DNA of 64,000 bases from Lactarius indigo (GCA_025766275.1 JAFKAC010000072.1:124001-188000), one strand, 5' to 3'; counted from the first letter of the stretch, positions 10,330-22,609 are shown. Translations and numbers: made by a program. The notes: generated from the letters alone by a model not told the origin.

Positions 10330-10817
10330 TGTTACACTCCACTGGCATTAGTCTGACTTGGACTCTGAAAGGTGTAGATGACTTAGTGAAGTATGGCAAA
10401 TGGGGATCATGTGTCAACCCAATGCAAGCTGAACAGGGGCACTATCAGCACACACTGCAGCAAAAGTGAAAGAGGGTCTGCTCCTTTGATGGGCAGAAGC
10501 GGAAGCACTCTTAGTCAGGGACTAAGGCAGACAGGAGATGAGTCAAGATGGTGGATTGAAGAAGACCAAGATGGAGATCCTTGGTCTTCTTGGGCAACTA
10601 TTTATACAGATACACACAGGCTTTAAAGTGCCAATAGGACGGTATGTAGCAAATAGTGTAACTAGCTCAAACCCTAGTACAGCTATCCTAGGAATGAGTC
10701 ATATGTGGGTCACAATCACATGCAGACTACATGCTGACTGATACAAAGTAATAGTCCATGACTAATAGATGAGTCAGACCATAGTCATAACCAGTCATGA
10801 GTCAATTGTCTGTAACA
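10330..10817 (-). repeat. Gypsy-1a 3' LTR
   Basis: On the plus strand it runs TGTTACACTCC to GTCTGTAACA. It differs from the 5' LTR mainly at CpG-derived sites (for example cattag versus cgttag, agtgaag versus agcgaag). It lacks the 28-bp duplication present in the other copy. Confidence 0.92.
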
Positions 10818-10828
10818 TTATGCCCTTT

Positions 10829-13800
10829 TCAGATGCAAGGCCCACCTCGCATAAAAGCTGACAGAGGCCAGGTCTTCTGGACCTCTTCAATACACCAAAA
10901 TGTATTAGCTTGTTCGAGCCTATAAATAGAATCCAGCTTATCTTGGGTGACGTTCTGCAGCTGGAGCTTAATCTCCCTAAGGCACATTAGGAGTTGGTCT
11001 TTATGGAATGCTGCTGTGCGGAAGCAGTGAACCTCTGCAGTAAGAGACTGATTACTGATTTTCTCAAGCACTCAGTCAGTAGTGTTGCCCTCCTTGAGTA
11101 TAATGAGATCTTTGTGGGCGATGAAGGCCTGGTCATTGTGAGGGTGGCAGGGTCGGGTGTACAACAGTCGGCTGTATACATACAGCGATCCAGTAACCAG
11201 CCCTAATACAAATGGACTGCCCCCCATAATGACCTGTATGTGGTCAACCTCTACAACCTTCCCTCAGGGGAGGGTGACCTTGAAGGGAATTGAATTGGGT
11301 CCTCTATTGTGCCTGAACCCTTCTGGTGCCAAGAGGGTGGTGGGATCATCTTTGGGAGATTGGGGCTCATGGGGCACCACTTGGAAGACTCTGATGTCCC
11401 CTTGGTACATGGGGTCTCCATTGGTGTGTACGATGTAAGGGGTGGCATTGGGATCGTCAGTGTGGACTTGTGTTCTGATAAGGGGGTGTCTTGCCAGGTA
11501 ATAATCACTATCTTCATTGATAGTGTCACCTCCCTCCAATACTTCTGTCTTGCTTTTCAGGCTTTCCTCTGCATCTCTGCCAGGTGTAGCTGTTCATTTT
11601 GCCACTTGCACACCGTCTCCTTCCATTGTTCCTCCCATGTTCGGAGTGCTTTGGCACTCATTAACACTTGGGAGAGCTGCTCGAAGGGTGGCAAGTTCTT
11701 CATGGGTGATGGGGGCAGTGTTGAACTGTCAACCAGTGTCAGGGTTGATGAGGTTATAAGTGGGGGTGGTGTTGTTGGTGAGGACCCCTCGGTAGGTAAG
11801 GGGAACTGCCATTGGATGTTGTCCCATTCTTGTTGGGTGATGAGCCCCTCTTCATCAGGGATGTCCTCAGGAGCTTGGAAGGTGTGGGTCACATTATGGG
11901 CCACTGCACCTCTCATGAGATGTTTGAGGAGTGTAGTGTGCAGTGTGGAGGCATTGGTAGAAGACATGAAAGGTGGAGATGTAGAAGTGGGCAGTGGAGA
12001 CTCAGCGTGACAGTGGACTGCCCTTATATGCACTTCTCGGTCAGGGTTTGAAGTTTTGAATTCCTGAATGGCCTTGTCAGCGAAGATGTCATCCTTATTG
12101 ACCCACTGGTTGTCCGAGTCAGGATAGCCCTTCCATTTCACAAGGTATTGCAGCCAGCATCTTCTGCCGAATTGCCAAGAGTCTAGAATCTTCTCGACTT
12201 CATATTCTTCTTCATTATCAACCAAATCTGGAGGTGGGCGTTGATAGTTGGGCCCATGCATGGGTGTTTCATGATAAGGTGTGAGAAGGTCTATGTGGAA
12301 GATGTCATGGATACTCCACTGTATGGGAAGTTCTAGTTGATAGTTGACAGAGGACATCACCTGGATGACCTTAAAAGGCCCGTGATGCTTAGCAGTAAGT
12401 TTTGCCATTGGCTGGTGTGTTTGTAGGTGGCGTCCTTCGAGCCACACAAGGTCACCTTCTTTAAACATGGGCATATCTTTGTGTTTGACCCATGACTTTT
12501 GTGCCTTGATCATACAGGAGAAGGCACATTGTTGTGCCTGTTTGAATTGATCTAGTCATAATGAGACTTGTGGAATGGGGGATGGTCTGTCAATCCAATC
12601 AGTGTGGAGGTTGAACCCTGATAAGAGGAAAAAAGGGGACTCCGTGTGGTTTCGTTAGGCCAGTTGTTATGTGTGAATTCTGCCATTGGTAGATAATGAA
12701 CCCAGTTTTCTTGTCATTCATTTACCCAAAAGTGAAGGTATTGTTCCAGCCACTGATTTGTTTGTTCTGATTGGCCGTCTGTTCTGGGGTGATATGCCAT
12801 TGAGATGTTTTGACTGATGCCAAGAATTTTGCATATCTCCTGCATGAACTTTGACATGAAATGGGGGTCTCAGTCATTGATGACACGTAAAGGGAGTCCA
12901 AATCGAGGAAATACATGAGAGACGTACAAAGCAGCTATGCCCTTGGCTGTTATCTCCTTGTTGCATGGGATAAAGACAGTGGCTTTAGTGCAATCATGGT
13001 CAGTTACGGTTAAGATAGAATCATAACCATGTGAAGTGGGGAGTTTGGTGATAAAGTCCACTGCAATGGTCTCGAATGGCAGGGCCTCTGGTTTGGGATA
13101 GATGGGTTGTAATGGTGCTTTGATGGGACAGAGGTTGACTTTGTGTCACTGGCATTCTGCACAGCCCTTGATGTAGTCCACAACGTTGTTCTTCATTTGT
13201 GGCCACCAGTAATTCTGTTCCGTGAGTTGGAGAGTACATTTGATTCCTGGGTGACTGTAAACAGGAGAGTCATGGTGTGCAGCGATGATGGTATGCCTGT
13301 CATGGATACTGCTGGTGACCACGCAGCATCCATCTTTGTACCGTGTCCCTTCTATATCTTTTAACTTGTGAGCGTCAACCCAGGGTTTCAACTTAGCTTG
13401 GTCCTGTTTATAGATGGGGTGTTCTGGTGTCATTTTGATAGGTAGAATTTCCGGTCTCCAGTGTGGGTGTCATGGTTTGTCTAACGTGGTTGCGCACATG
13501 AAAACATCTTTGGGTAGTACAGTTACCCCTTCATTATTGTTTTCTCCTTGGTCATAGTCTGGCCTTCATTACAACACATCAGTGCATCCATTGGACATCC
13601 CTTTGATGTGGTGAATCTCAAAGTCATATTCCAAGAGTTCGAGTACTTCCCTGGCAACATGTCTGCTAATCTTTTGTGGTGACTTCCAGTATTGCAGGTT
13701 CAAGTGATCGGAAAAGACTTTGATCTTGTGGGGGGAACCTGCTAGGAGGGGCCTCCAGTGATGGAAAACTTTGACAATGGCTAAGAGTTCTAGGTCATAT

Positions 13801-15671
13801 ATGTCATAGTTCCTCTCCGCTTCATTGAGCATGGAGGAATAGTAGCCGATGGGATGTCATTTGCCATCTTCTTTTCATTGGAGAAGGACTGCACCAGTGG
13901 CGAAACCTGATGCGTCAACTTCTAGTTCAAATTGTTGGGTAAGATCTGGGTGTGCAAGGACTGGTTCACTTGTGACAAGAGTTTTGAGGTCTTGGAATGC
14001 CTTTTCTTCTTCCATTCCCCAGTGCCATTCTGTGTCTTTTCGTGTGAGTTTATTGAGTGGGTGTGCTTTAGTGGCAAACCTTGGATGAAAGGTCAGTAAA
14101 AATTGCAAAAACTGAGGAAAGAGTGGACATCCTTAACCTTGACTGGCATAGGCCAGTCTTTGATGCCTGAAATTTTTACAGGGTCCATGTGTGTCACCCC
14201 CTTTTAAGGATCACCCCCAGGTAATCCATGTGTGGGGAGTGGAAAAGACACTTCTCCAGTTTGTAGTATAGGTCATGTTCCGCTGACACATGAAGCACAT
14301 CTTTGACTGTGTCAACATGGTTGTTGAGCAAGTGGTTTAGTCTGGTAGTGATACCAATGTCGTCCATGTAGACCCATATAACTGTGCTGTGTGCTTCATG
14401 TTTAGCAATAATATCCCTGAAGATGAAGTTCATCATGGTCTGGAATGTTGCTGGGGAATTTGTCAATCTGAAGAACATCACTGTAGGTTCAAACAACCCA
14501 TAGTGCGTCTTAAACACAGCCTTTTCTTCATCTCCTTCCTTGATCTGTATGTTGTTGTATCCCCAGCAGACGTTGAGTTTAGTGTAGATGTGGGCATTGC
14601 TGAGATCGGTAATGAGGTCGGAGATGAGAGGAAGGGGGTACTGGTTGCATATAGTGATGGCATTGATTTTCCTGTAATCCTGTACAGGTTGCAGCTTTCC
14701 GTCCTTCTTTTTTATGAAGAAGAAAGACAAGGTGTATGGGATTTCAATGGTCTTATGTAACCCTTTTTTAGCTGCTCATCAATCCATTCACATAATTTTT
14801 TGTCTTCTTCTTGTGTCATGGGGTATATCTTGCAGTTGATAGCATCTGTGGTACCAGGTTTGAATTCAATCGCATGATCTCATGGCCTGTTGGGAGGAAA
14901 CCTGTCCGAAGCTTCTTCACTGAAGAGGCATGTGAATTCTTGATATTCTGTGGGTAATTTGGCTTTCGTGGTGTACTGTTGGGTGGTGATGGCAAGATCA
15001 GTAGCAGTTGCCCTAATCTGACACCCTTCTTCAAATAATTGTCGTTGTTCATCTGTGATTACACAAGAGTGTATGACTTTGTATTCATCATCTTGTATGG
15101 AGGATGCTGCCACCACAGGCATGAGGCACTTGATGTGGGGGTTTACTGACTGGATGATGATGGGAAGCATGGCTTCATGTATGGCAGCTTGTGACCATTT
15201 GATGTGGGGGTCATATATGGAAAGCCAGGGATACCCCAGTACAATGTCTTCATTACCAATATCTGTAATAAAGAAACACATTTCCTTGTTGATTCCTTTA
15301 GTTTGAACATTGACATCCACATAATGTGTGATATGTCCTGATTTGTTTTCTGTGTTGTCAATATTCCATATCTTCTTTGGGACGTCGAGTTGCTTGGTCC
15401 CAAATCCCATCCTTTTGACAAAGGATGGCCTCATGAAGCAGTGGGTTGCTCCTGAGTCAACTAATGCACATATGTTGGCCATTGCATAACTGGTGCAGAT
15501 CGATACTGGAACTCTCATAGAACGATAGTGAGTCATGATTACACTGTTACAATTAACCACCCTCACCCAGGCTGATGGGTTCAGGTGTCCTGAAAACCCT
15601 CCTTTTTCCACAATTGTTGGAGAATAATGTCTTTGACGTTGTCCAATTCTCCTGCTACTCTGTTGAGCCAA
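10829..15671 (-). pseudogene. Gypsy-1a pol with chromodomain and C-terminal module
   Basis: Pol is entered by a -1 shift at GGGTTTT (15593-15599 as AAAACCC on plus). In order: protease (ALVDSGATHC near 15460), reverse transcriptase (SFFFIKKKDG, YMDD near 14365), RNase H (LEVDASGFATGAVLLQ, NYDIYDLELLA), integrase HHCC (HSHPGIK, CAEC), DDE core (TVTDHDCTKA; then the end of integrase) and chromodomain (YLVKWKGYPDSDNQW near 12150). A further conserved module extends to about 10829 (SIYRLEQAN). Disruptions include TGG to TGA in RP(W)DHA at 14880 and a frameshift before SFFF. It is not functional. Confidence 0.88.
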
Positions 15672-17539
15672 TCATTGGCATGCTGTTGAGGGGGTGCTTC
15701 TTGAACCGCTCTGGTAGCAACTTCAGGTTCTTGCTGATGATAGTCGGTGTCAATGTACCGACTGGTTGATGCTTGAGGCTGGTAGCCTCCTTGTGGCTGT
15801 CTACAATCTTGGGCCATGTGTCCATCTTTTCTGCAATTATAACAGGTGACTGGCCTTTGATTATTATGTCCTCCTCCTCTTTGTAAAAATCCACCTCTCA
15901 GTCGATATGGGGGATGAGGGGTGAGTATATCCTCAGCCCCAGTAAGTTGCCCTTGAATTCGGTCTGCAGATGTGTCCATTGCATTGGGATCCCTTGTTAG
16001 GTTTCAGGGTTGCCAAGAACTTCTTGGGGGTCCCTGCCATGGTCATTGGCATTGCAATTGTTCTTGTTTTTGCAGTGCTCCTTTATTAAGCATGGCTTTA
16101 AGGTGCATATATTGTTGTTGATGAGTGGTGGCAGCTTCCTTCCACTCGTGATAGTTGCATGGAGAGTCAAGGGTGTACACCTTTGAGTAGAGATTGGTGG
16201 GTAGCCTGCTTGCGAATAGATCCAATGTCTGGGGATCATCAAGTTGGTACTGAGCGTGCTGTACCAATTGTTCGAATTGAGTGCAATACTCATCTAGATT
16301 TCCCCCAATCATCTTAAGCCCTTTCTTTAATTTGTATTGGGCTTGTTCTTGTTCTATCGTGTTTTGGAAGCGTTGCATGAAACTGTGCATCACTTCATTC
16401 CATAACCCTTCACTTGTACAGGGTATACCCACTTGTATTTGACTGTTAAGCCACATAGGCATTGCTAGTACCCATTCACTGATGTTGACTCCTTTGATAT
16501 AAGAGAGGAAAAGTAGGGCACGCCGGTATGGTGTGGCCATGATGCCTTTGTCAGCATTCATGCCCCAATAGATGTGCCATTGTGTGAGAAATGCTTCGAC
16601 TTTGGCCTGTTCTCTGTCAAATACTGTGGGTGCTTTACCAGCTAATTTGTTATTTTGGGGAGGGACAATAGGACCTGTACCTGGTAACCCTCCTCCTCCG
16701 GGATGTCCTCCTCCTGGTGGTCCTCCTGGGAATCCACCAGGGAACCCTCCAAATCCAGTTCCTCATGGTGGCAATCCTCCTCCTGGTAGATCACCAGGGG
16801 GTCTGCCTCCTCCACTAGGTGGATCAGGGATGTCAGGGCCTATGGCACGATGAATAGCTACATCATCGTTGGTCATTTGGTGTCCTGTATGTGGGTTGAT
16901 AGGCGCTAGTATGGCTTGTGCTTCTTGTGTGATGCATTGTTGCTCTTCTTGGGCCATCTGATCTATAGTATCAGAGGCTAATTGTATTTCTTCCTGCATG
17001 ATGGTGGCAGTGGCCATTGCAACTGCTGGGCTGTGAATATGAATTACTTCTGGTTCGGTTTGGTGGATGGTGAGTGATTCAGTTTGCTGTATGATACATT
17101 CACCAATAGCTCCTAGGCTCACATCTTCTGCAGGTGTGTTTCCTCTACTAGGAGATTGTTGGCTGTCAGAAGCCTCTTCTCCACTAACTCCTTCATCGGT
17201 ATGTTTTTGTGCTTGTCTGTCAATGGGACTGTAATCTGCATGGCTATTAAGTTCACATGCATTGATATTGCAGTTGTAGTTTCTTCCTGCCAGTCTCACA
17301 ATATCCCACTGGTGATCTATGGGGTTCCATGTAACCTTGGTCCAACAAAGGTGGTCAAAGTTGAACTCAATGGGTCGGAAATGGTTGGGGCCATTAAACT
17401 CTACAAAGTATCTGGTGTCTTCTCCTCGTTCTCTCCACTGGGCAGCTCCTAGGAATTGTGTAGGTATGTTGCGATCCCCCTGTCGTTTGAGGTGGTAGGG
17501 ATGGAAGGACATCCACTGTTCTCTGGTCGAATACACCAC
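15581..17539 (-). pseudogene. Gypsy-1a gag
   Basis: The frame opens at GTG GTG TAT TCG (17539), 8 nt after the self-priming site and without an AUG. An N-terminal conserved block (RYFVEFNGPNHFRPIEFNFD, WNPIDHQWDIV) precedes the first in-frame AUGs (MATATIMQ), a Gly/Pro-rich spacer, the retrotransposon capsid region (SYIKGVNISEWVL, NLDEYCTQFEQL) and one zinc knuckle (CYNCRKDGHMAQDC). Gag ends KEGFQDT at the frameshift site. The spacer is frame-disrupted near 16560-16760. Confidence 0.85.
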
Positions 17540-17560
17540 ATTGAAGTATCTTGGTCTTAA

Positions 17561-18076
17561 TGTTATGCTCCACTGGCGTTAGTCCAACTTGGACTCTGAA
17601 AGGCGTAGATGACTTAGCGAAGTATGGCAAATGGGGATCATGTGTCAACCCAACGCAAGCTGAACAGGGGCACTATCGGCACATGCTGCAGCAAAAGTGA
17701 AAGAGGGTCTGCTCCTTTGATGGGCAGAAGCAGAAGCACTCTTAGTCAGGGACTAAGGCAGATAGGAGACGAGTCAAGATGGTGGATTGAAGAAGACCAA
17801 GATGGAGATTCTTGGTCTTCTTGGGCAACTATTTATACAGATACACATGGGCTTTAAAGTGCCACTAGGACGGTATGTAGCAAATAGTGTAACTAGCTCA
17901 AACCCTAGTACAGCTATCCTAGGAATGAGTCATATGTGGGTCACAATCACATGCAGACTACATGCTGACTGATACAAAGTAATAGTCCATGACTAATAGA
18001 TGAGTCAGACCATAGTCATAACCAGTCATGAGTCAGACCATAGTCATAACCAGTCATGAGTCAATTGTCCATAACA
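17561..18076 (-). repeat. Gypsy-1a 5' LTR
   Basis: On the plus strand it runs TGTTATGCTCC to GTCCATAACA. It holds a 28-bp tandem duplication (GAGTCAGACCATAGTCATAA... repeated at 18003-18056) that accounts for its extra length over the 3' LTR. On the minus strand it carries a TATA box and ATCTTGGTCTT (17793-17803 as AAGACCAAGAT on plus). That motif is complementary to the primer-binding site just inside the LTR (17548-17558). Confidence 0.92.
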
Positions 18077-18714
18077 TGGTAGGCTTGGATTGCACCTACG
18101 CTTTGCCTTGGGGACAGTATTCCTCACTGGCTTGGGTGACTGGGGTGACTGTACCTGTCTAGAAGATGTAGAGAGTTGAGGACAAGGGGATTTGAATGAG
18201 GTGCAACAAGGAGACAGCTGTGAGGGGTGGGAAGAAGGTGCAATACTGGATGGAGTGGAAGGGTGGGAAGCCGTGGTACAGGAAGAACTGCTGAGTTGGC
18301 TGGAAGGAGGGGGGTGGCAAGATCTGACAAGGCTAGGGGTGGAGGGATGGGAAAGAGATACAGAGGAACCAGAATGCTTTTTAAGGCATTCCAACACAGC
18401 ACTGAGGACCATATCAGCCTTCCAATTGAAGGTGCACAGTGAGAGGAGAAGAGCTGAATGTTTGAGTGCTATGAGAGCCTCATACCACTTGCCAGGAAAG
18501 TTGGTCTTGAAGAAAGACTTCCTGTGCATCTTGTCTGCAATGGCATGGGGATCGTGCTTGAGTGGTTCCAAGTGGGTGTGAGTGACAATGATTGCTGATT
18601 GATGAATTACCTTCCACTCCAGCTCTGTGATCATTGCCCCATCTGCATGTCATACCGTGTACTGCATGGGGGGTCAGGACTGGTTGCCAGCAGAGCAGCC
18701 AACATTGGGATCAA
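18077..18714 (-). pseudogene. Unknown gene, exon 2 continued (right of Gypsy-1a)
   Basis: The minus strand reads on from 19226 across the solo copia LTR: EECK, then IDPNVGCSAGNQS and PPMQYTV, HADGAMITELEWKVIHQS, KSFFKTNFPGKWYEALIALK, and ALLLSLCTFNWKADMVLSAV. A long Ser/Pro/His-rich tail follows. Two stops interrupt it, both TGA where the context suggests CGA (S-stop-PPMQ and V-stop-HADG). I do not recognise a named domain. The block looks like a conserved globular segment followed by a low-complexity tail. Gypsy-1a cuts it at 18076. Confidence 0.55.
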
Positions 18715-18719
18715 TCTTG

Positions 18720-19220
18720 TGATGAACAGACCACATAGAGACTATACTCACAGAGGGCTAAAAAGTCTGTGGTGAGATATAGAGGGTGGCTGGAAGCAGC
18801 AACAGGGAAGTCTTGTAGTGAAGCAGAGAGAATTCTGGCACACAACAGTGAGGAACTGATGTGGACCAGGAGCATACATGGTACTCTACTTATACTCATA
18901 CAGTGAGTGACAGTACTACAAGGTGAGTAACACCTAGTCACAGAATACAAGATGCATTGTTCTATATAGGACACAAGGGAGTGGATATAAAGAGAACAAG
19001 GTGATGAGAACAAGAAGAGTCCAGAGCAGGATGATATCATAGTGACATCATAACAAAGAATTGTAGTACAATAGTAAGTCCAGAATAGTTCATATGATGT
19101 CATATACATGTGATGTCATAGTCCAGATTGTACAGATCAAAATGAGTAATCTAATCTACTGTAGTCCATTATCTACAAGTCCATTAGAGTCACTAAGTGC
19201 ACACAGGCTACTTATCAACA
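18720..19220 (-). repeat. Solo copia LTR without the intron-like unit
   Basis: On the plus strand it runs TGATGAACAG to CTTATCAACA, with a perfect 5-bp TSD tcttg (18715-18719 and 19221-19225). It is of the Copia-B LTR family but carries a single CTGGCACACAACAG unit (near 18835). It therefore lacks the 52-54 bp intron-like duplication seen in four other LTRs. It interrupts exon 2 of the unknown gene. Confidence 0.93.
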
Positions 19221-19768
19221 TCTTGCACTCCTCTTGGGTCCAGATGACAGACAGCAGGTAGCAGTCCAGGCAGAAGACCAGTTGAGAAGGAGAAAGTGGG
19301 ACTTGCAGCCCAGCAGCACCAGAGGAAATTTGCAAAGCAGACTTGCTTGGGCAAAGCAATGAAGTAATGGCTGAGCTAATGGTCATGGCTGATGTTGAAA
19401 GGAAAAAATAAGTACAAAAGAATGAGGGAAGGGGACAGGAAACACTCACAGTTCACCATGGTTGATGAATTTTGCCACAAGTTGAGTAGTTCTTGAAGCT
19501 GGCTGACCATGTCAACATATTTCACAAATTTGGCATTGTGGGTGAGCTTGTCATGAGTCAGTTGAGTGATAGTTTGAATGGGAATGCCAGAAGGTTGAGA
19601 GATCCGAGAAGAAGAGGAGGAAGGTGTAGCAAGAGACCACATACTTGTGGTCACAGAAAAGGCCAAGCTTGCAGCACAAGACCAAAATGCAGAGACATTG
19701 TCATTGTCAATGTCACCAAAGTTCAGAAAAGGCTCATCATCATCAGGGAGAGACTGGAGAGTTGACAT
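19221..19768 (-). pseudogene. Unknown gene, exon 1 and start of exon 2
   Basis: The ATG is at 19766-19768 (MSTLQSLPDDDEPFLNFGDI). Exon 1 (19450-19768) ends at GTGAGT. A 61-bp intron (19389-19449, ending CATCAG) precedes exon 2 (MTISSAITSLLCPSKSAL, then CLDCYLLSVIWTQEECK), which continues beyond the solo LTR. Exon 1 is rich in Ser/Gln/Asp with SLATPSSSSS, then a helical-looking stretch (LQELLNLWQNSS). This is the 5' end of a gene that stretches to about 4726 through four insertions. Function unknown. It may be a host gene or a gene of a DNA transposon. Confidence 0.55.
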
Positions 19769-20027
19769 GGTTGAGGTAGAGAAGGAAAATGGGAGGAGAA
19801 TGGAAAACGGTGGAGTATGGGAGAAGGAGAGAGTGACAGGTAGAGAGAATGAGTGAGAAAAAACACAAAGTCAATATGTTCACATATTCGCTTAGTGCTG
19901 ACAAAATCATGGTCATGCCAGCCCAGGGTTAATAACTTGCAACTCTCACAACTTGTTAGCATCTGCAGGCCATCAGCATACACTTTCTGTGCTACCCAGT
20001 ACATATACATATATTTTTGCAACAACC
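19769..20027. promoter_or_regulatory. Divergent intergenic region
   Basis: The 259 bp between two divergent starts (19768 minus and 20028 plus) would hold both promoters. A TATA-like ATATACATATAT lies at about 20003-20014, close upstream of the plus-strand ATG. The rest shows no clear element. Confidence 0.3.
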
Positions 20028-20268
20028 ATGGCCCCAATATTAAAATATAGTTGCCCATGCTTTAACTGTACCTCAAAAAAGGAGCTTTCCAAGAGGACTA
20101 TTGGGTTTCACTTCAGGGAGAACCTGAAGCACCTAAATAGTCTGATTGCTTCTGGTGCACATCAGGACACTGTAGACTTTGTCAAGAGCTGTCATAATCA
20201 GCTTTCAGAGCTACTCAGTGGCCTGGCTGAGGAGTCTCAGCCATCTAAGCAGCCTGGATCACCTTATC
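20028..20268 (+). pseudogene. Cys-rich N-terminus of an unknown protein, truncated
   Basis: From ATG 20028 the frame reads MAPILKYSCPCFNCTSKK and then ELSKRTIGFHFRENLKHL. A short CPCxxC cysteine cluster followed by a basic, histidine-containing helix resembles the N-terminal finger of fungal CACTA/KDZ-type transposon proteins. This is a resemblance from memory, not a demonstrated match. The frame continues about 80 codons and is cut by the Gypsy-3 LTR at 20269. Its divergent partner is the unknown gene at 19768. Confidence 0.45.
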
Positions 20269-20939
20269 TGTGGGGAACTCACTGTCACTTGACAGTGAGG
20301 GATAAGGTTGGAGACGACAGTGGGCGAGATGGAGACAGAGAGAATGTTGAAGGGGGCAAAGAGGAGGTGTCTTGGCTCAAAGAAGGTAGTGGTGCACTCA
20401 AAGGAGCTTAGAGACAAGAGAGGGAAGATGTCACAAGTGGACAGTCTGAGGGACTGTCCAATAGATTGTGCTAGCTTATATACTACAGGGGGTGGTCTGT
20501 GCATAGGTTTAGGGCAGGCATAGGGCCTGTCCACAAGTGCTGTGCAATACTGCAGATTGGAACATTCCAGAGATAACTATTAATACTGTCCAATCAGAAT
20601 AAAGGATAAGCATGGTATGACTGTGTCACAGTCAATGACACCATATTGCACCATAGTGGCATGATTCTGCAGTCCTGGTGGAAGTTCCTGAGGGGGGTGA
20701 TGACTTGGTTGATTATCTTCATTGATTGATAAACAATCAACTGTTGATTGATACATGTGCACACACATGTGACTTGGAAAGGCAGGGTAAACATGTGACA
20801 CATCATGTGACTGTCAGAGAGTGAAATTAAAACTCCGATCCCGGATTTCCCCTTTAGGAAGTTGATGACATAAGCCCAGTCTGGTCCGGGTCTGGTCTTA
20901 AGCACCTTGAGTCATGACCAGGTTTATGGGTTCATAACA
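20269..20939 (-). repeat. Gypsy-3 3' LTR
   Basis: On the plus strand it runs TGTGGGGAACTCACTG to GGGTTCATAACA. It is collinear with the LTR at 21598-22272, sharing GGACAGTCTGAGGGACTGTC and TTGGTTGATTATCTTCATTG. The left flank is ttatc; the matching TSD would lie at the lost 5' end of the element. Confidence 0.85.
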
Positions 20940-22609
20940 GTATCCCCTTTTTAACATCATGCTATTTCACTAGCACTAGTTGACTTGGATTTAGGGGCAC
21001 TGGGGTTGGCCTTGTGGAATTGACTGACAAGGTCTTGCACATGGGTCATTGGGGAAGCTGGAAGCCAGGAGTTTTCAGAGTTGGGGTATCCTTTCCACTT
21101 GATCAGGTAAAGTATGCCCTTTTTGTTAGGTGATACCTTGGACTGTAAGACCCTTTTGACTTCATAGTGTTCATCTCCTCCTTGAACAATTTTAGGAGGT
21201 GGTTGAGTGAAGTTAGGGCTGTGTATAGTGTTTTCTTTGTATGGGGAGATCAGGGAGTTGTGGAAGATTGGGTGGATATGCCATGTTTTAGGGAGTTGGA
21301 GTCTGCAGTTAACTCCCCAGGTGGACAGGACCTTGAATGGTCCATGGCGTTGTGGGGCAAGTTTAGCTTTTGGGTTGGTGGTGTGGATATTGGTTCCTTT
21401 CAGCCAGACTAGATTGCCTGCTTTGAATTCATGAGAGGGGGTAGGAGTTTTCAACCCTCTCATTACCTCTGCTGCTACCTTAAGGGCTGCAGTAACTTCA
21501 GAGTGGATTTGGTTTAGTGTGTTTAGTCTTTCCTTGGTCACAGGTATTTTTGGTAGTGAAATGGGTGGGGGGAATGAACTCTGGTTTGTACCCATACTGT
21601 GATGACTCACTGTCACTCGACAGGGGGTCACAATGAAGGCAGAGACTGGGGGCTGAGGAGGGTGTGGAGAAGAGATGCTTGATGACAGAAGAACACAAGA
21701 TACGCTCTTGGCTCAAAGAGGAGTAGTGGCATGCAATAAGCGGGGCACTTGAAGGAGCTGAAAGGCAAGAGGGAGGATGTCACAAGTGGACAGTCTGAGG
21801 GACTGTCCATAGAATTGCACCAGCTTATATACTACAGGGGGTGGTCTGTGCGTAGGTTTAGGGCAGGCTTAGGGCCCATCCATGGGTGCTGCGCAGTACT
21901 GTGCAAAGGAACATTCTAGAGACATCTAACAATAGAGTCCAATCAGAAGACGTTTAAACATAGAACAACTGCGCCGCAGTCGATGGCGCAATCTTGCGTC
22001 AGGATGGCATGATTCCACAGTCAATGCGGGAATCCCCAAGGGGTGGTGACTTGGTTGATTATCTTCATTGATTGATCAACAATCAACCGTTGATAAGTAC
22101 ACGTGTACACAGCATGTGGTTTGAAGGACGTGACTGATCACGTGATTCTTTGAGAACAGATTTCAAACTCCGATTCGGAATTCCCCTTTAGGAAGGTGAT
22201 TACATAAGACCAGGCCGATGTGGACCAGTCCTAAGCACCTTTGAGTCACAACCGGATTATAGGTTTGTGACACATACCAAATTTCAAAGGGTGACTTATG
22301 GGTTGCACTGTGTTGTTGGGCATTGTGCACAAACTCCATGAATGGAATTAGGTCCACCCAGTTGTCTTGTTGGAAGTTACAGAAAATGTGAAGATATTGT
22401 TTGAGTTCTTGGTTAACACATTCAGTCTCTCCATCAGTTTGTGGGTGGAAGGCTGTAGATAGTGTGAATTTGACTCCTAACTTGCTCCAAATTTCTTGCA
22501 TAACCTTTGATGCAAATTGAGGGCCTCTGTCAGATATGACTTGTTAGGGTAGGCCAGTACATCTCCAGACATTTTCAAGGTAGAGTTGGGCTGTTTTGTC
22601 TGCAGTGAT
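20940..22609 (-). pseudogene. Gypsy-3 integrase and chromodomain, split by a solo LTR
   Basis: The minus strand holds the integrase end: DRGPQFASKVMQEIWSKLG, FHPQTDGETECVNQELKQYL, then SPFEIWYG, with the catalytic Glu in the GETE context. After the solo LTR (21598-22272) come YKPEFIPPTHF, VWLKGTNIHTTNPKAKLAPQ and a chromodomain (YLIKWKGYPNSENSW). Pol ends KSTSASEIA shortly after the chromodomain. Unlike Gypsy-1, -2 and -4 it lacks the extra C-terminal module. A TAA replaces a CAA near 22545. The 5' end is cut by Copia-B. Confidence 0.85.
21598..22272 (-). repeat. Solo Gypsy-3 LTR inside Gypsy-3 integrase
   Basis: On the plus strand it runs TGTGATGACTCACTG to GGTTTGTGACA, with a perfect 5-bp TSD catac (21593-21597 and 22273-22277). 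Removing it restores FEIWYGYKPEF in the integrase. Confidence 0.92.

Larger units (their letters stand above)
10330..18076 (-). mobile_element. Gypsy-1a, complete but decayed LTR retrotransposon
   Basis: Two LTRs in minus orientation (10330-10817 and 17561-18076) bracket a 6.7 kb interior with gag, protease, reverse transcriptase, RNase H, integrase, chromodomain and a C-terminal module in the expected order. The flanks are tggtg (10325-10329) and tggta (18077-18081), a 4/5 match to a 5-bp TSD. A purine tract (GAAAAGGG on the minus strand) lies next to the 3' LTR. Coding parts carry stops and frameshifts. It is inserted in the unknown gene. Confidence 0.93.
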
